The notes beneath the pieces are model-generated. The model made no database searches. It saw only the letters and a list, made by a program, of their open reading frames with translations, and was not told the origin of the DNA. This document shows positions 13,182 to 24,923 of a stretch of DNA of 64,000 nucleotides, piece after piece. How positions within the stretch are numbered: the stretch's first letter is position 1; every line of letters begins with the position of its first letter. A program made the position numbers and the translations under genes. The stretch comes from Lepidodermella squamata (taxonomy: Eukaryota > Gastrotricha), in contig JBLDXI010000007.1 in NCBI GenBank assembly GCA_047495785.1, forward strand, positions 3,720,001-3,784,000, given 5' to 3'.

Positions 13182-14327
13182 GGTCGGCAGCGTTGATTAT
13201 ATGAAATGAATAGTCTGCAAATAGTGAATTCTATCACTTCTGCCTTCTTCTTCACAACCTTTTTGCAATCGGATTTGTGTCCAACGGGAACAACTCTATC
13301 ACAGGAAGCTCATCGTCAAATTGCAGCAGTGTCGTTGTCAAACCTTTAGCATTGTTTCGAAAGTTTCAGAGCATTAATCATGCATTTTCATGCACCTTGC
13401 ATATTATACATTTATTTCGGACGCGTCTTTGCAACACCTACTATAATCGAAATAATAAGTGCTTTCCTCCCCCTCGATTCACGTGGGTTTGCGATCTCTC
13501 CTAACTGAGTGTCGATTAGTGTAATATTCCTTGCGCTACTAATGGAGGATAATCGCGTCAAATTTCGGAATCCGGAAGCTTACGTATTGATGAGTTCCTG
13601 CGGGACGTCAAAAATATCCGTGAACAGCAAATACGACCAGACAGCCAAAGAGACAAAACAGCCCCTTACCAGAAAGATTTTTGTGAGAGTCTTGAGTCTT
13701 GACTGCTCATTGTCGGCTCACGTCCCAAAAAAGTGCGTACCGTATTTGTTCCAGTAGTAGCCCATTGCTAATAGTAGGCCAATAGTGAAATTTCCATTTT
13801 CCAGTTTTTGCTGATGAATATTCAGAAGTACTTGTTATCAGCTTTATATGAATGCTTTCAGGCTCCGAGAACAGCGCATTCTGACAGAACATATGAATAC
13901 AGTTTAACTCCAACTTCCATTAAATTAGTGGTTTTTTGGTTTTTCACTACATGATTCGAACTCTGATCCAGCTCGGGATTCAATTCAGTCAAACCATTTG
14001 CACATGGCGCACTTGCTGTCAACAATGATTCTGGATTGAATCCAACGGGCAATCTCCGTCTTTGTAATGTAAATAACCAAGTGTAATAATTCATAAAATC
14101 ATAAAATTCATCAGGAAAAAATCTTCCAGGCTCGCTCCAAGCATCAAAATGTTGGCCTTGATCAGAATTACCCGCCCTATACGAAATATGCTTCAGTTTC
14201 GATTTAATTATTTCGAGTTTTATCACGAAATAGTTTCGTTAACTATTTCACTGCTTTACATTGCTCTGACAATTTTGAAAAAACATCGTAGTGTTCACCA
14301 TCTGGTACCGAAAAGTTTTTTATGAAA

Positions 14328-15089
14328 GATACTTCTTTCCGCAGCAATTTTTTTCTTTTCGCAGCAAATTTGTTCTTTCCGCAGCAATTTTTTTTCTCGC
14401 AGCATCACTTTCTTTTCGCAGCAAATCAACGTTTTTTCCGCAGTAAATGCTAATTGAATAACTAATTGAAATAATATAGCCACCGAACTATATCAAGGCT
14501 ATTCGATATTTAAAATCACGCCAGGTGATTGTAGCGAGCACGCGCCCAAAATTTGACGCGACTTGAGCGAGTGGAACAACGGCTTAAGGTCGTTAACAAA
14601 TTGTTTTTTACATTTTAAACATCGCGACTTGATTAACTGCCAAATTCAATTACTAAAATATATGAATTATTTATGCCGTCTCCATCAACAATTGTAAGCT
14701 CTTCCTACGGAAGGCAGCGAATTCTCGAGGGTCAAATGTATCTTACTATATGTACCCCGTACATGTATCCCGTATGTCTCCGTACATGTAGGGTTAGGGT
14801 TAGGGTTAGGTTAGGGTTAGCTGCTGGGTCTTAAAATCGGGGACTTTGAACGGATTGGTATATTATGGTATGAGGATATTTCAAGGCTCTAAGCCGTCCT
14901 AGATTTTCATTTTCGTTTACTAATATTTATATTCCCCGTTCTTTTCCCATTTTAGCTAATAAAAATAAATTGCTGCGGAAAAAACGTTCATTTGCTGCGA
15001 AAATAAAGCGATACTGCGAGAAAAATAAATTGCTGCGGAAAGAACAAATTTGCTGCAAAAAGAAAAAAATTGCTGCGGAAAGAAGTATC
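14328..15089. mobile_element. foldback element with about 120-bp inverted arms
   Basis: The left arm (14328-14448) and right arm (14968-15089) are near-perfect reverse complements. Each arm is built from iterated TTGCTGCGGAAAGAA / TTTGCTGCGAAAA units. About 520 bp of unrelated AT-rich DNA lies between, including a TTAGGG-type repeat. No transposase frame is present. The structure is typical of foldback or MITE-like elements. Confidence 0.75.
14791..14820 (+). repeat. interstitial TTAGGG-type repeat
   Basis: About five units of GGGTTA with one imperfect unit, flanked by CGTACATGTA. It is far too short and internal to be a chromosome end, and it sits inside the foldback element. Confidence 0.85.
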
Positions 15090-15308
15090 GTCCTTTTTTA
15101 TCCATTGTTTTTATCGTCGAGGAAATTACCATGGATTAAAAGACCTGGATGGAAAAATCAACTGACTTTTACTTTTCCAACCACTCGATCCTAATTAATG
15201 ACAACATCTGGTGCCCATTGCGTTTACAGGCTTGGTCAGGAGTAGGAATTTGGCTGAGTCAGAGTTTTTCCATTAATTGTAGGTAGCAATGGAGGCTCTA
15301 GAACTCTA

Positions 15309-18300
15309 TTAGTGCATTCTGACGGGGCGTCGTGTTGACTGAGCGACGTACTTCCGAATGAATAGCGGTGAAGCGATCATGGTCATATTTCCAATTGCTA
15401 AAATACAAGACACAGATGCCATTAGCATGTAAAGAGCTGGATTATTGCCAAGAAATAACAGTCCAATCAAAATTGATCCCATGAGGATAATAGAGATTGC
15501 TGTGAAAAATCGAGACCACCAGGATAGTGAAACTAATTTGTCTAACGCGCCGCCAATCAAGTACGACCTATGCCGGGTTTTTTTAGATGACTTCAGCACG
15601 GATTTGATTGAAACTGCCACGAAAAGGGTCCTCAGGATGACCAAAGCTAGCAAACCAATAGAAACACAGAAGAGTCCCAGGGCCATTGCGGAGGTAGTAA
15701 AAGAATCAACTAGCAAGCAATCTAGCCTGTATACTTGTACCATGGCTCTAGGTGTCGACTTGCTGCTCACAAGAATTTCTGCCGTTTTGACAGGAAATGC
15801 GGCGATCAAAGAAGCGAAAATGACGATGGCTGCGAAAGGTATTGTTAGGAAAGTCGGGGAAATTTTAGTTTCTGGAGCTCGCGGTCCTTCACGAGAAGAA
15901 AGAGGCGAGATCCTACTTTGAAAATTTTTACAAAACGTGGATAATATCCTGGATACAGGCCGTGAGGGCGTGTTGTTGACAAAAGCCATTCCTGACTTCA
16001 TTTTAACGTAAATTCCGACGAAGAGGAAAACCAAACCCGCCATAGTCGCAGCGGAAACAGCCGAGCAGTGGCTGCTAATCTTTAGTTCATGATTGATAGG
16101 AACCAAGAAAGCATGTGTAACGAGCAAACTATTTCCCAGAAGCGATAACCAGTCACCTAGCTCGAATTTCAAATTATGTGTAGCGATGAACTGCCGGAAT
16201 AGTTGTGATAGTACGAGGCTAGCAATCGCCAGAGCCAGGATGGAACACAAAGCTGAAAAACAATCAAAGCCCGATTGTCAACTCTACCAAAACGATTGGT
16301 ATATTTTCATGACACATATTGACACACAACTATGTGCCTCTTTTTTGGCTATTGGCACATGACGCAAATTTCAATTTTCGATGATTTAAAAAGTCACGTA
16401 TCGATTGGGTCCACGAGAAACGAGAATTGATATCAGGGTTTTCGTGAACCAGGCATCGAATGGCAAAGTCGAAATTGCAGTCAAGGGCGCGAATTGAGCT
16501 ATCCGTTATCTATTACACGGTGGAAATGCTGGTATCTAGGGATTAAACCTCCGGATAAAGCAGTTAAATGCAACATTTGATGTGCTAATAGCCATGCCGC
16601 TTTTTTTTATATTGATTTGATATCAACCGAGGAAAGCCATGAAAAATATCGAATAATTTACCTTTGAAGAAAACATTTGCTGATGAGGGTATGAATGCCA
16701 CTTTTGTAACCGTGATAATTTGCCGATCAAGTGGCGGGTTACCGTCCCTGGTTGCCCAGTGCAAAGCATCTGGGATCAGCGTCAATTGATCTCCACCTGC
16801 TTGTTTCGACATAGAGACCGCAACTACGCTGCTTTGGCTTCTCCTATCCACGACTTGCATCTGCATAAACACAATGGGCACGCTTCCTAAGGAGCTGTGA
16901 TCGGCTCGGTTGAACGAATAGCTGCCTTTGAAACCGGTGAAAGACAGGTCATAAAACGAATCAGCGATGGCTGCTTTCATGACCGAGCTTTCAGCAGCGA
17001 AGTTGCGTGAACCCATCAGCCATTGTGAGAGGGATGAATTTCCTATATTACAAGGGTAGTTTTAGATAAATTCAACAATGAATTGTCGAGCGAGTTTACT
17101 TTCATTCCTCAGCACTGCTTCCGTGTTGTTGATCACAAGACCCAGAGCTGTGATTATATCGACAAAACCTGGGGCAGCATAGCTCCAAGGCGAACTTGAA
17201 TCAACAGTGAGGTTGACATTTCTCGTGACGTAGTTTAGCCAATCTTCCATACGTGACCCCGAAATATCCGGCGCATTAGGCCCTATAATATCCGCCAAAC
17301 TCGTATCACCAACATAAATTACGCTGGGCAATATATCGAGGATCGATTGAGAGTTGCAGAAAGGTGCTAGATGTTCAGGAAATCGGCTGTTCTCGTCAAA
17401 CCATGACCAGGTGTAGAATATTAGGACGTAATCTGGGCCGTAAAGACCGTGGCGGTGCAAATAGCAAACGGCCGTCAAAACGGCATCTTGCAGGCAAAGA
17501 ATGACTCTTGGTTCGCTTCGCTTCAGGTCTTGAAATACGGAAGTCATTGTTATTTCATCGTCACTCAGTTGGTAGGGGTACTTTGCCACGTGGACAAGAG
17601 TAATGTTGGTATCGTCTAATGCAGCAACCAGCGATTTGTCAATCTACGTAAGAAATTATACTAGTTGTCGATAAGGCTTGAAGAATTTGGAACAAACCAT
17701 TTCCGCAAAGCCTTTCGTATCTGTTATGAGTGCTACCCTACGCCAGCCCATTCTGGCCACAAATTGAACAATGGGTGTTACATAGCAATCAGCTTTCTCG
17801 CCAAGGGAAAACACATTGCTGTAACGTGACTGCCTCAGGTAGTAAAGATTAAGGTCGTTGGAATAAAGGTTCATCTTCACAAATTTAAGAGAAAGCTAGT
17901 CTTATTGTGAGGTGGGTGTTTAATTTACCGCAGTCATGTTGTATTGCCTCAAGCGCCATCAAGGTCTGAGCAGTAGCCTCACATTCACTTACACTCATTA
18001 AAGGAAAAAGGGACTCAGGACGATTCTCCAAAATTTCAACCATGTTCCTGATAATTACAGACGTTTCGCACTAAATAAGAGGAAGATTAGTCGAGCTTGT
18101 TGGCTGAAAAAATGAACATACAGTCTCTGTAACTGTTACTAGTTCCATTTCGAAGTTTGGCAGCCAGTTGGATAGCGTTCGTAACCTCTGCAGCGTGAAT
18201 TCCATAACTCTGGAGCTTGCCGCGCTAAAGAATGCCGATTGATATTGCACTTTTGTCACGAGAATTCTGACTAAGTTACGCGTAAGTTCTTCCGAGTGGT

Positions 18301-18406
18301 TCCGCTTTATAAACTCGTAATTGCTTGCCAGATTAGAACTTAGCACCGGTGAGATGCAAAGGAAAAGAAAGATAACATGACCGAAAAATTGCCTCTTTGA
18401 TATCAT
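15309..18406 (-). pseudogene. GABA-B-like class C GPCR, tandem copy D, with a frameshifting deletion
   Basis: Same six-exon plan: 18406-18122, 18070-17929, 17874-17698, 17643-17100, 17042-16662, 16252-15309. Exons 3-5 have the family lengths 177, 544 and 381, but exon 2 is 142 nt instead of 147. Compared with copy C (GCGCTGATTTTGAAGCAATAC), copy D reads GCGCTTGAGGCAATAC near 17950, a 5-bp loss that shifts the frame. All splice sites and every other exon remain open, including the signal peptide (MISKRQFFGHVIFLFLC) and the 7TM exon. The lesion is therefore single and probably recent. It could also be a sequencing error, or be compensated by an unseen alternative splice site. Confidence 0.7.
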
Positions 18407-19733
18407 GGTTCGATGGTAAAATCTAAAATTCAACAATTGGGATGTTTGGGACTTCGACAATCCAGTTATTTTAATGTGCGTCGATTGAATTGCAGGTCAA
18501 AAGGGAAAAACATCTGATACCTAATATCTTATCGCGATGCATCATTAATCGCGATGCAGTTTCAGAGCCTCATGACTACTTGTCGGAATTTGTACTCACA
18601 TGCTTCACTCCTCCTCGATTTACGCGGTGTTGCAAGGTAGCAATTTGAGGCGGAAGTTTATGCTTGGATCAAAAGCCTCCAAAATAAAATCTGCATCTAT
18701 CTCTACTTCCTAGGGGAAAGTCCATTAAAAATCACTGCACTATCATCACTATCAGCTCTTCTCATTGACGAGAAACGTGACGATAACTAATTGATTCTTT
18801 GATATGTCTGGTTTTTCAATTAGCAGATTCCTGGATTCATTTTCTCCGATGTGTCCTCGTTGTCATTCTTCTAAGAGATTACTACGGTAAACCTGGCAGG
18901 TCTCTTATAGAAAGCCTGCTACCTCAAGGCATAACCAGGCGACTGATGGGACAATTCAAACCAGTCTGATTGGCGAGTGCACTACTATTGATACACGCTT
19001 TTTCTCAGGAACCTTTATCCGCGCATTTATGATATAATATAATATAATATTAATTTAATTTAATTTAAATCAGCGGAGTGTTTTGGCGTGAAATATTGAA
19101 TATTGAATGAGAGGACTCAATGTCACTCAATGTCGCGGAGACTTGGGATGCAATTCTCATGTAATTAAGTGTCTCACCTCTACACCTGCATCCCAGGAAA
19201 AATCTATTAACGTTAGAACGTTCAAGCAATCATTTCCGAATGTTTCCCGTTCTAGCAAGCAAGGTATGTTTTATTTGGTCAAAAATATACAAGCACCGGC
19301 CACCGGTTGAATTCTGGCGCGTCCTAGAATGTTCTCGAAACAACACCTATGATGATATATAAGAATCAGTACAATCGTTACAGTTACATACGAATTTACA
19401 TTGATCATGACATTACCTCTTTCCGTTCTAAGAATAGCACTTGTTTGCAGGCTGCGGAAGGTATTAGGTGGCAGTGAAGAGTTCAGAAAATCTTTCATAT
19501 AAGCGTTTTCGTCATGAATGGGCATTAGCTCTGTGTGAAAAGGTATGACACTGCCTGTATTCGCACATATCAAATTTCCTCTGATCTTACGCTTAAGTCA
19601 GCTTTCCTTAATAATCGTGTTTTTCAACTGTCGGAGATCAGGTCGGAAGGTGCGGACGTCTTATTCAAACGGATACAGACGCATTTACTGCTTACACTGT
19701 CGCTAAACTTGTAAATTTCCAGCTTTTCCCGCA
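18407..19733. other. divergent intergenic region between GPCR copies D and E
   Basis: About 1.3 kb separates the two divergently oriented receptor genes, so it probably carries both promoters. It contains an AT-only stretch near 19031-19066 and a possible acceptor, AATTTCCAG, at about 19713-19721 just upstream of the copy E start codon. No gene was identified. Confidence 0.45.
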
Positions 19734-22529
19734 ATGATGATGAGAGTTCTTGCTTTTATACTCCTTAAAATCGCCATAATTATGGCTCAATTCTGTGAAG
19801 AATCGGCTGATTCCTATTGCAATGCCTCTTGCCTTGAAGGCCAAGAATCTGAGAGCCGTCAATCGGGAAAAGTGAGGATTTTGGTTAGCGAAATGCGAAT
19901 GGAGTCAGCGACCCAGGATACGGCAATGTCTCGCGTGCCTGAATTCGCTATGCAACGTTTAAAAGCGATGCCGAATTGGCTTCCTAACTATGAAATCGAT
20001 GTAGTACCAGTCACAGATACGGTAAACCCCCATTTGAGGACATTGAAGTAGATTAATTGCATATGATTCGATGAAGTGTGATCCGGCTGATATGATACGT
20101 GCAACCATTGACATTTTGGAGAGCGATTCTGAAGCGATATTCCCATTGATGGCAATTTGCGAATGCGAATCTACTGGGCAACGCTTCATGTCCATGATTC
20201 TGAAGCAATATAACGTGACAGCGGTATGTTTAAAGCGCTATATCCCTACGATTTGTCCGCATAGCAACCGTTCCTATGATTTACCGTTGACTGAGAAAAC
20301 TGTTTTTGCAGATGTCGCTATACTCCAATGACGCAATTTTGTATTACATGAGACGAACGCGCTACGACAATCTATACTCATTGGGGGAAAGAGCTGATTA
20401 CTATGCTATCGCCCTCGTCAAATTTCTTGTGAAGATGGGGTGGAAAAAGGTGGTATTGATTTCAGATACGAATACCTACGCTTCAATGGTAGGATCCACT
20501 TTAAAGTCAATTATTTCAATTATTTTTCTTCTTTCAAGGTGGATGGTCCCTTATTGGCAGCCCTAGATGACAGCAACATCACGCTTGTTAACATGGCCAA
20601 ACTCCCATTTCAGATGATCAGCGATGACTCAGTGATGACTTCAGCGTTTGAAGTGATCCAGCAGCTAGATGCTCGGATCATATTGTGCTTGTCCGAAGCT
20701 GTTCTAACCATGGTTTGCTACTTGCACCGCCATGGGCTATACGGTCCAAACCACGTTCTCATTTTCTACACGTGGTCGTGGTTTGATGACACAAGTGAGA
20801 TACCGGAAGAATTGGCTTTGTGGTGCAGCTCTCAATCGATTCGCGACTTACTTCCGAGTGTCATATTTTTCGGCGATGCTACACTCGCCGATATCAATGG
20901 ACACAATGCAACAGACGTAACCGGCGCGAGTAGGAATGATTTGATTAGTTACATATCGGCAAATCTGTCGTTATCAATGGATACCTCCCAATGGACGTAT
21001 TACGCCCTGGGCCATTATGACATCATTATGGCAATTGGAATCCTCGCAAACACCACGGAACGTCTCCTTAATGAGAGTAAGTCCTTGTTCTAATGCTATA
21101 GTCTTTTTTATTGGTTGCTTTCGTAGAAAACTCGACCCTGGCTAACTGTGTGATCGATTCGCCTGATTTTCGGGACCAAAGCGATGTGATTCGTGGAATC
21201 ATTGCCGAGGCATTCTACTCATTGTCATTCTCTGGCTTCAAAGGGATGTACTCTTTCGATAGAGCCAGCAGGTGGTCGTCTGGCAGTATGCCTGTTGCCT
21301 TCATGCAAATGCAGATTGTTAACGACACAGCTCAAAGTGTTCTAGTTGGCGTTTACATGTCGAATCTTGAGCTTGAACAGCGGTTACATCTTATCCCAGA
21401 TGCTGTTGTCTGGGGAACTGATGATGGCGAACCGCCGATAGACCAGCAATTGGTTGAAGTCATTCATGCGCCCTTCATGCCTATTGCCGTAGCTGCGGTT
21501 TTCATAGGTAAAACCAACTTTCAATCTGGCCCCTCTTTAGCGAAGAAGACTTTGATTCTAGTAAAATTTTCAAATTGTTCAACAGGTATATCCGCTGCAG
21601 CTCTATTGACGATCGCAGTCCTAGCATTCTTACAACAGAGCGAACATTTTGCTGGAAATGTGAAAGCCAAACTTTTGGACTCGCTGGCCATGTTGGGCAG
21701 CGGCCTTCTCGTTGCTTACATTTTCATTATCCCGGAATTTATCGCCGATGTGAATTTAGCGTTGCGTTGCAACGCAGCTACCATCATTTCTTTCGCTGGT
21801 TTCAGCTGCATCTTCGAATCTATATTCTTTAGGCTTCAAATGGGTCTCAATTCTGCTATCAAAGTTGCAAGGGACCGGGATTATGACTTGGAAATGGATA
21901 ACCATCACACAATGGCTACAAGGTATTCGGCAAATCACTTCCAGGTTTGCCATCGCTCGTATGTCGGAAAGCCGCGGACTGCATCTAAAATTTTTGCAGC
22001 TGCGCCTGTGGTTTCTATCGGCCTCTTCATCGCATTGGTAATCATCGCCCCGATTACAACGAAGCAAGTTCTCACGAGTAGAACGTTCACTCCCAAAGTA
22101 GCCTATGACTCATTGAGGCTGGAGTGCGATATGATTGAACCATTTATTTCGTCGCCAATAGCCGTTGGTATCTTTGGATCTGTCGCTGGACTTCAGGCGA
22201 TTTTCCTTCTTCGGCTAGCACTCCTGGCATTTTCGGTTCAAAACAACCACAAAATCTTCGAAAAACACAGCCGATCGAAAGCTGCGGGAATCTCGGGCTC
22301 TCATGTGGTGAATTTATGTTGGTGGGCGCGTTACGTAATAGCCGCTGTCATTGTCCTAGTGGCGGCAATTCTGGTCGCTTTCATGTTCATTGGCAACAAC
22401 CAAGCTCTTTACATTCTGATTGCAGCTGTAGCCTGCATTCTTTCAATAGGCAATCTCGCTCTCCTATCGCTGCCTATGGTGGCGATCTTTTTCAAACTCC
22501 GACATCGATTTCGTGTTACCGTGATTTAA
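19734..22529 (+). CDS. GABA-B-like class C GPCR, divergent copy E
   Basis: Predicted 824-residue receptor on the opposite strand to copies A-D. Exons: 19734-20021, 20077-20223, 20312-20488, 20539-21076, 21127-21507, 21586-22529. Exons 2, 3 and 5 match the family lengths; exon 4 is two codons shorter. The 78-bp intron 21508-21585 is in frame and stop-free, so it could be misread as coding, but paralogues splice at the same place. The protein is clearly the most divergent member. It keeps the signal peptide (MMMRVLAFILLKIAIIMA), HGLYGPNHVLIFYTWSWFD, GFKGMYSFDR, the TM3 Cys (RCNAATII), the loop 2 Cys (RLECDMI) and seven TM helices. A polyadenylation signal AATAAA lies at 22601-22606. Confidence 0.87.
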
Positions 22530-22600
22530 TTTGAATTTCCTAATTTTAAATTTCCTATAAGTGAGTTTAATACTGATTCGTTATGTAAAGTAAAAATGTA

Positions 22601-22606
22601 AATAAA
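22601..22606 (+). terminator. polyadenylation signal of GPCR copy E
   Basis: AATAAA 72 nt after the stop codon, in an AT-rich 3' UTR. Confidence 0.6.
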
Positions 22607-22943
22607 AACGCGATAAAATGGCATGATGCTACAAGTTCTAGTTTTTGTCTTGAAAGAGTTCAGAAATTATTTGCCGGCGTGCAGCAATTAAACTCGTGAA
22701 TGAAAAAATCATGTTTACAGCCATTTCTCATATTTTATGGCAAACTGACCACGTTTTCGAAAAGGTTCTGCTCAAACTAAATACCAGGTTGACAATTGAA
22801 ACTTGCGCCCGTAGCATGTTAATACTTGTGGAAAAGAGTTCAACGGCAAACGTGTCAGGTCGATAGGTATGGACAGAGCAATTTCTTCGTACGTCAATGA
22901 TCAATAGCTAAAGCCTCTGAGCACGGAAGAATGCCGGTGAGCG

Positions 22944-22950
22944 TATATAA
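22944..22950 (+). promoter_or_regulatory. TATA box of cysteine-rich gene copy 1
   Basis: TATATAA sits about 95 bp upstream of the start codon, within a promoter block shared by the copies. That block contains a CCACGTTTTCGAAAA-like motif, GCGCC.GTAGCATGTT and GAGCACG.AAGAATGCCG. Confidence 0.7.
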
Positions 22951-23043
22951 AGTCAGCATGAATGTCAGCATGATGTGAAATCATCATCATTCAGCTTTCA
23001 TTTTGAAACTTTTCCAGCGATCGACGATCACCTACCAGAAAAT

Positions 23044-24111
23044 ATGCAGCCTTCTGTCACGGCTTTTCTTGCCTCAGGCATTTTAGCTATTTTCCTTGCG
23101 CCAACCGAAGGTGGGGTCTAAAAATTACATGAAGATTGGATTTCTATTCCATTTCTTGTACAGCCATAAAGTGCTTCAATGCCACAAGTGAACCCGATAT
23201 GAGCGACGATTCTGTGTCATCGCTCTTCTTCAAGTTGATGTTCGGCACAGCGATATTGGAAGCTAATGCCACTCTGCCTTTGAACGCCACAATCGAAGAT
23301 GACTGCGACTTCTGCATGGTAAGGCTACAGTTTTTAGCTGCTTGAATCACTGGGCAGGAGAAAAATTCCGAAGGGTTCCACTGGGTCTAAACTGTAACAG
23401 AAAATGTCTAACTTCCCGTGTTTCTTTTTATTTATTGAAGTTTTATTTATGATTTTTCTTTGATTTAGCGCATGAGTTCTCGAATCTCGGCAACCTTCAA
23501 GGAGTTAATGGGAGATAAAGCAAATGACACAGACATGCCGTTTCCAATGGCTGATAAAAAGCTTACTTTTGTCAATCACTTTTGGGCATGTGGTCGAGAC
23601 GACGATCAGCAGGATACAGCCGGGTCGACTACCACCACGCAACGATCTGCGCCCGGCGTGTCTGTCGTCAAAAAGCAAAGCAAAAGCAACTCCATGTTCG
23701 CTAGTCTGAACTTTGGCGATCTTATGGCATCTTTCCGTAAGTTCCGTTCTAAACCAATTCCATGTTCTACTTCTAAATCCATTTTTTCTCCATAACAGCT
23801 GGATATGTGGCGGACGGCAGCGAACAGGCTGGCTGCTCTGTCATGTCTGCAATTTTCAAAATTCCAGGCAGCATTAAGGGATCCATGCAAGTTTGCAAAT
23901 GTTGCAGTGATGGGTAAGCCTAGATATTTTAGAAATAAAATTCAATTCAATTTCGCTATTTTTCATTAGATGCAACAAGGACGAAGATTGCGGTATGAAT
24001 GACGATATCAAGGAGGCTTATGGCGACAAGTTGCGCATGAATGGCAACACCAACTCAACATCGGCCACCGTTGCGTTATCGTCACTTTTCAGCATTGTTG
24101 GGAAGAAATAA
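23044..24111 (+). CDS. small secreted cysteine-rich protein, tandem copy 1
   Basis: Predicted 248-residue secreted protein. Exons: 23044-23110, 23164-23318, 23469-23736, 23799-23913, 23970-24111, with phases 1,0,1,2 as in all paralogues. Exon 1 encodes a signal peptide (MQPSVTAFLASGILAIFLA). Exon 2 has IKCFNA, N-glycosylation sites (NATLPLNATIED) and DCDFC. Exon 3 has a FWACG motif and a Thr/Ser-rich linker. Exons 4-5 have AGCS, CKCC and CNKDEDCGMNDDIKEAYGD. It has 10 cysteines, because the last Cys of the other copies (DKLC) is Arg here. I do not recognise the family. It could be an effector, matrix or defence-type secreted protein, but the sequence does not decide. A polyadenylation signal is at 24175-24180. 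Confidence 0.8.
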
Positions 24112-24829
24112 TGCTAAAATAACGCCTGACATTCTATTATTTTTACTTTGAGAAATTGTAACAAGTGACCGAGCAATAAAATGACGTCCAAAAAATGTCG
24201 GCCATTCATATGTTTACTTGAATTTTCTGCCTTGTCTAATCACAATAGGATTGTCCAAGGATTCTCGCGGCAAAACTATTCAAATTGATGAAAAAACTGA
24301 ATTGCGTAGAGAAGTTAACAATATTGAATGCAATCAGTTTTTTGTCGGCAAATAGTTTTCATTTTTTAATTTTGAAAGGAATACTATCGGCCTAATTTGC
24401 ATTGTACGATTTTCTCTGCCTCGGTAAAAAGCGGCTGCGTTCTGCTTCATAAGGACGCAAAAGCTCTATGGAAGAATGAGAAAAATAGATGCGGAGGCAT
24501 GTCTTGTCAAACAGGGTAAAACGACCCCCGTGGTGGCTACGGGCTGTGTCTGCAGGGGTCGCTTGATAATTTGGGGGTCAACCAGTCAATCATTCACCAT
24601 GCAACCATTCTGCTATCAAAATGGCCAAGTTTTCGAAAGGGTTCTACTTTGAATGAAATTCCAGGGGCTGCTGATTAAAATTGCGCCTGTAGCATGTTGA
24701 TACACTAAGAAAACCACCTCAACGGCTAACGTGCTACATCGATGAGTAAAGACTAAGCTATTTCTTCCCACGTCACTAAAAGCGAGTAGGAATGTTGTGG
24801 CCTGAGCACGAAAGAATGCCGAAAGATCG

Positions 24830-24836
24830 TATAAAA
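24830..24836 (+). promoter_or_regulatory. TATA box of cysteine-rich gene copy 2
   Basis: TATAAAA, in the same position relative to the start codon and the same upstream block as in copy 1. Confidence 0.7.
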
Positions 24837-24923
24837 AGTCGACATTCAGCCGCCGTTGAAACATCATCATTCAGCTTTCATTGTGAGACTTTTCCAATAA
24901 TCGTCGATCCTTTACCAGAAAAC

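Larger units (their letters stand above)
13182..15308. other. intergenic between GPCR copies C and D
   Basis: Contains the foldback element at 14328-15089 with a telomere-like repeat inside it. A 122-codon open frame on the minus strand (13858-14226) has no recognisable domain, signal peptide or splice support and is not called as a gene. The segment 15173-15245 is similar to 28252-28325 and is probably an old dispersed repeat. Confidence 0.5.

Noticed and set aside
13858-14226. 122-codon minus-strand open frame
   Set aside because: No domain, signal peptide or splice context; it lies next to a foldback element in AT-rich DNA.
14340-14450. Regular CTGCG units as a CRISPR-like array
   Set aside because: Units are short and irregular with no spacers, and the array is one arm of an inverted repeat in a eukaryotic genome.
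14791-14820. TTAGGG array as a chromosome end
   Set aside because: Only about five units, internal to a foldback element, with unique sequence and genes on both sides.
21508-21585. Continuous reading frame through intron 5 of GPCR copy E
   Set aside because: All paralogues splice here; the 78-bp segment happens to be in frame, with good GT-AG sites.
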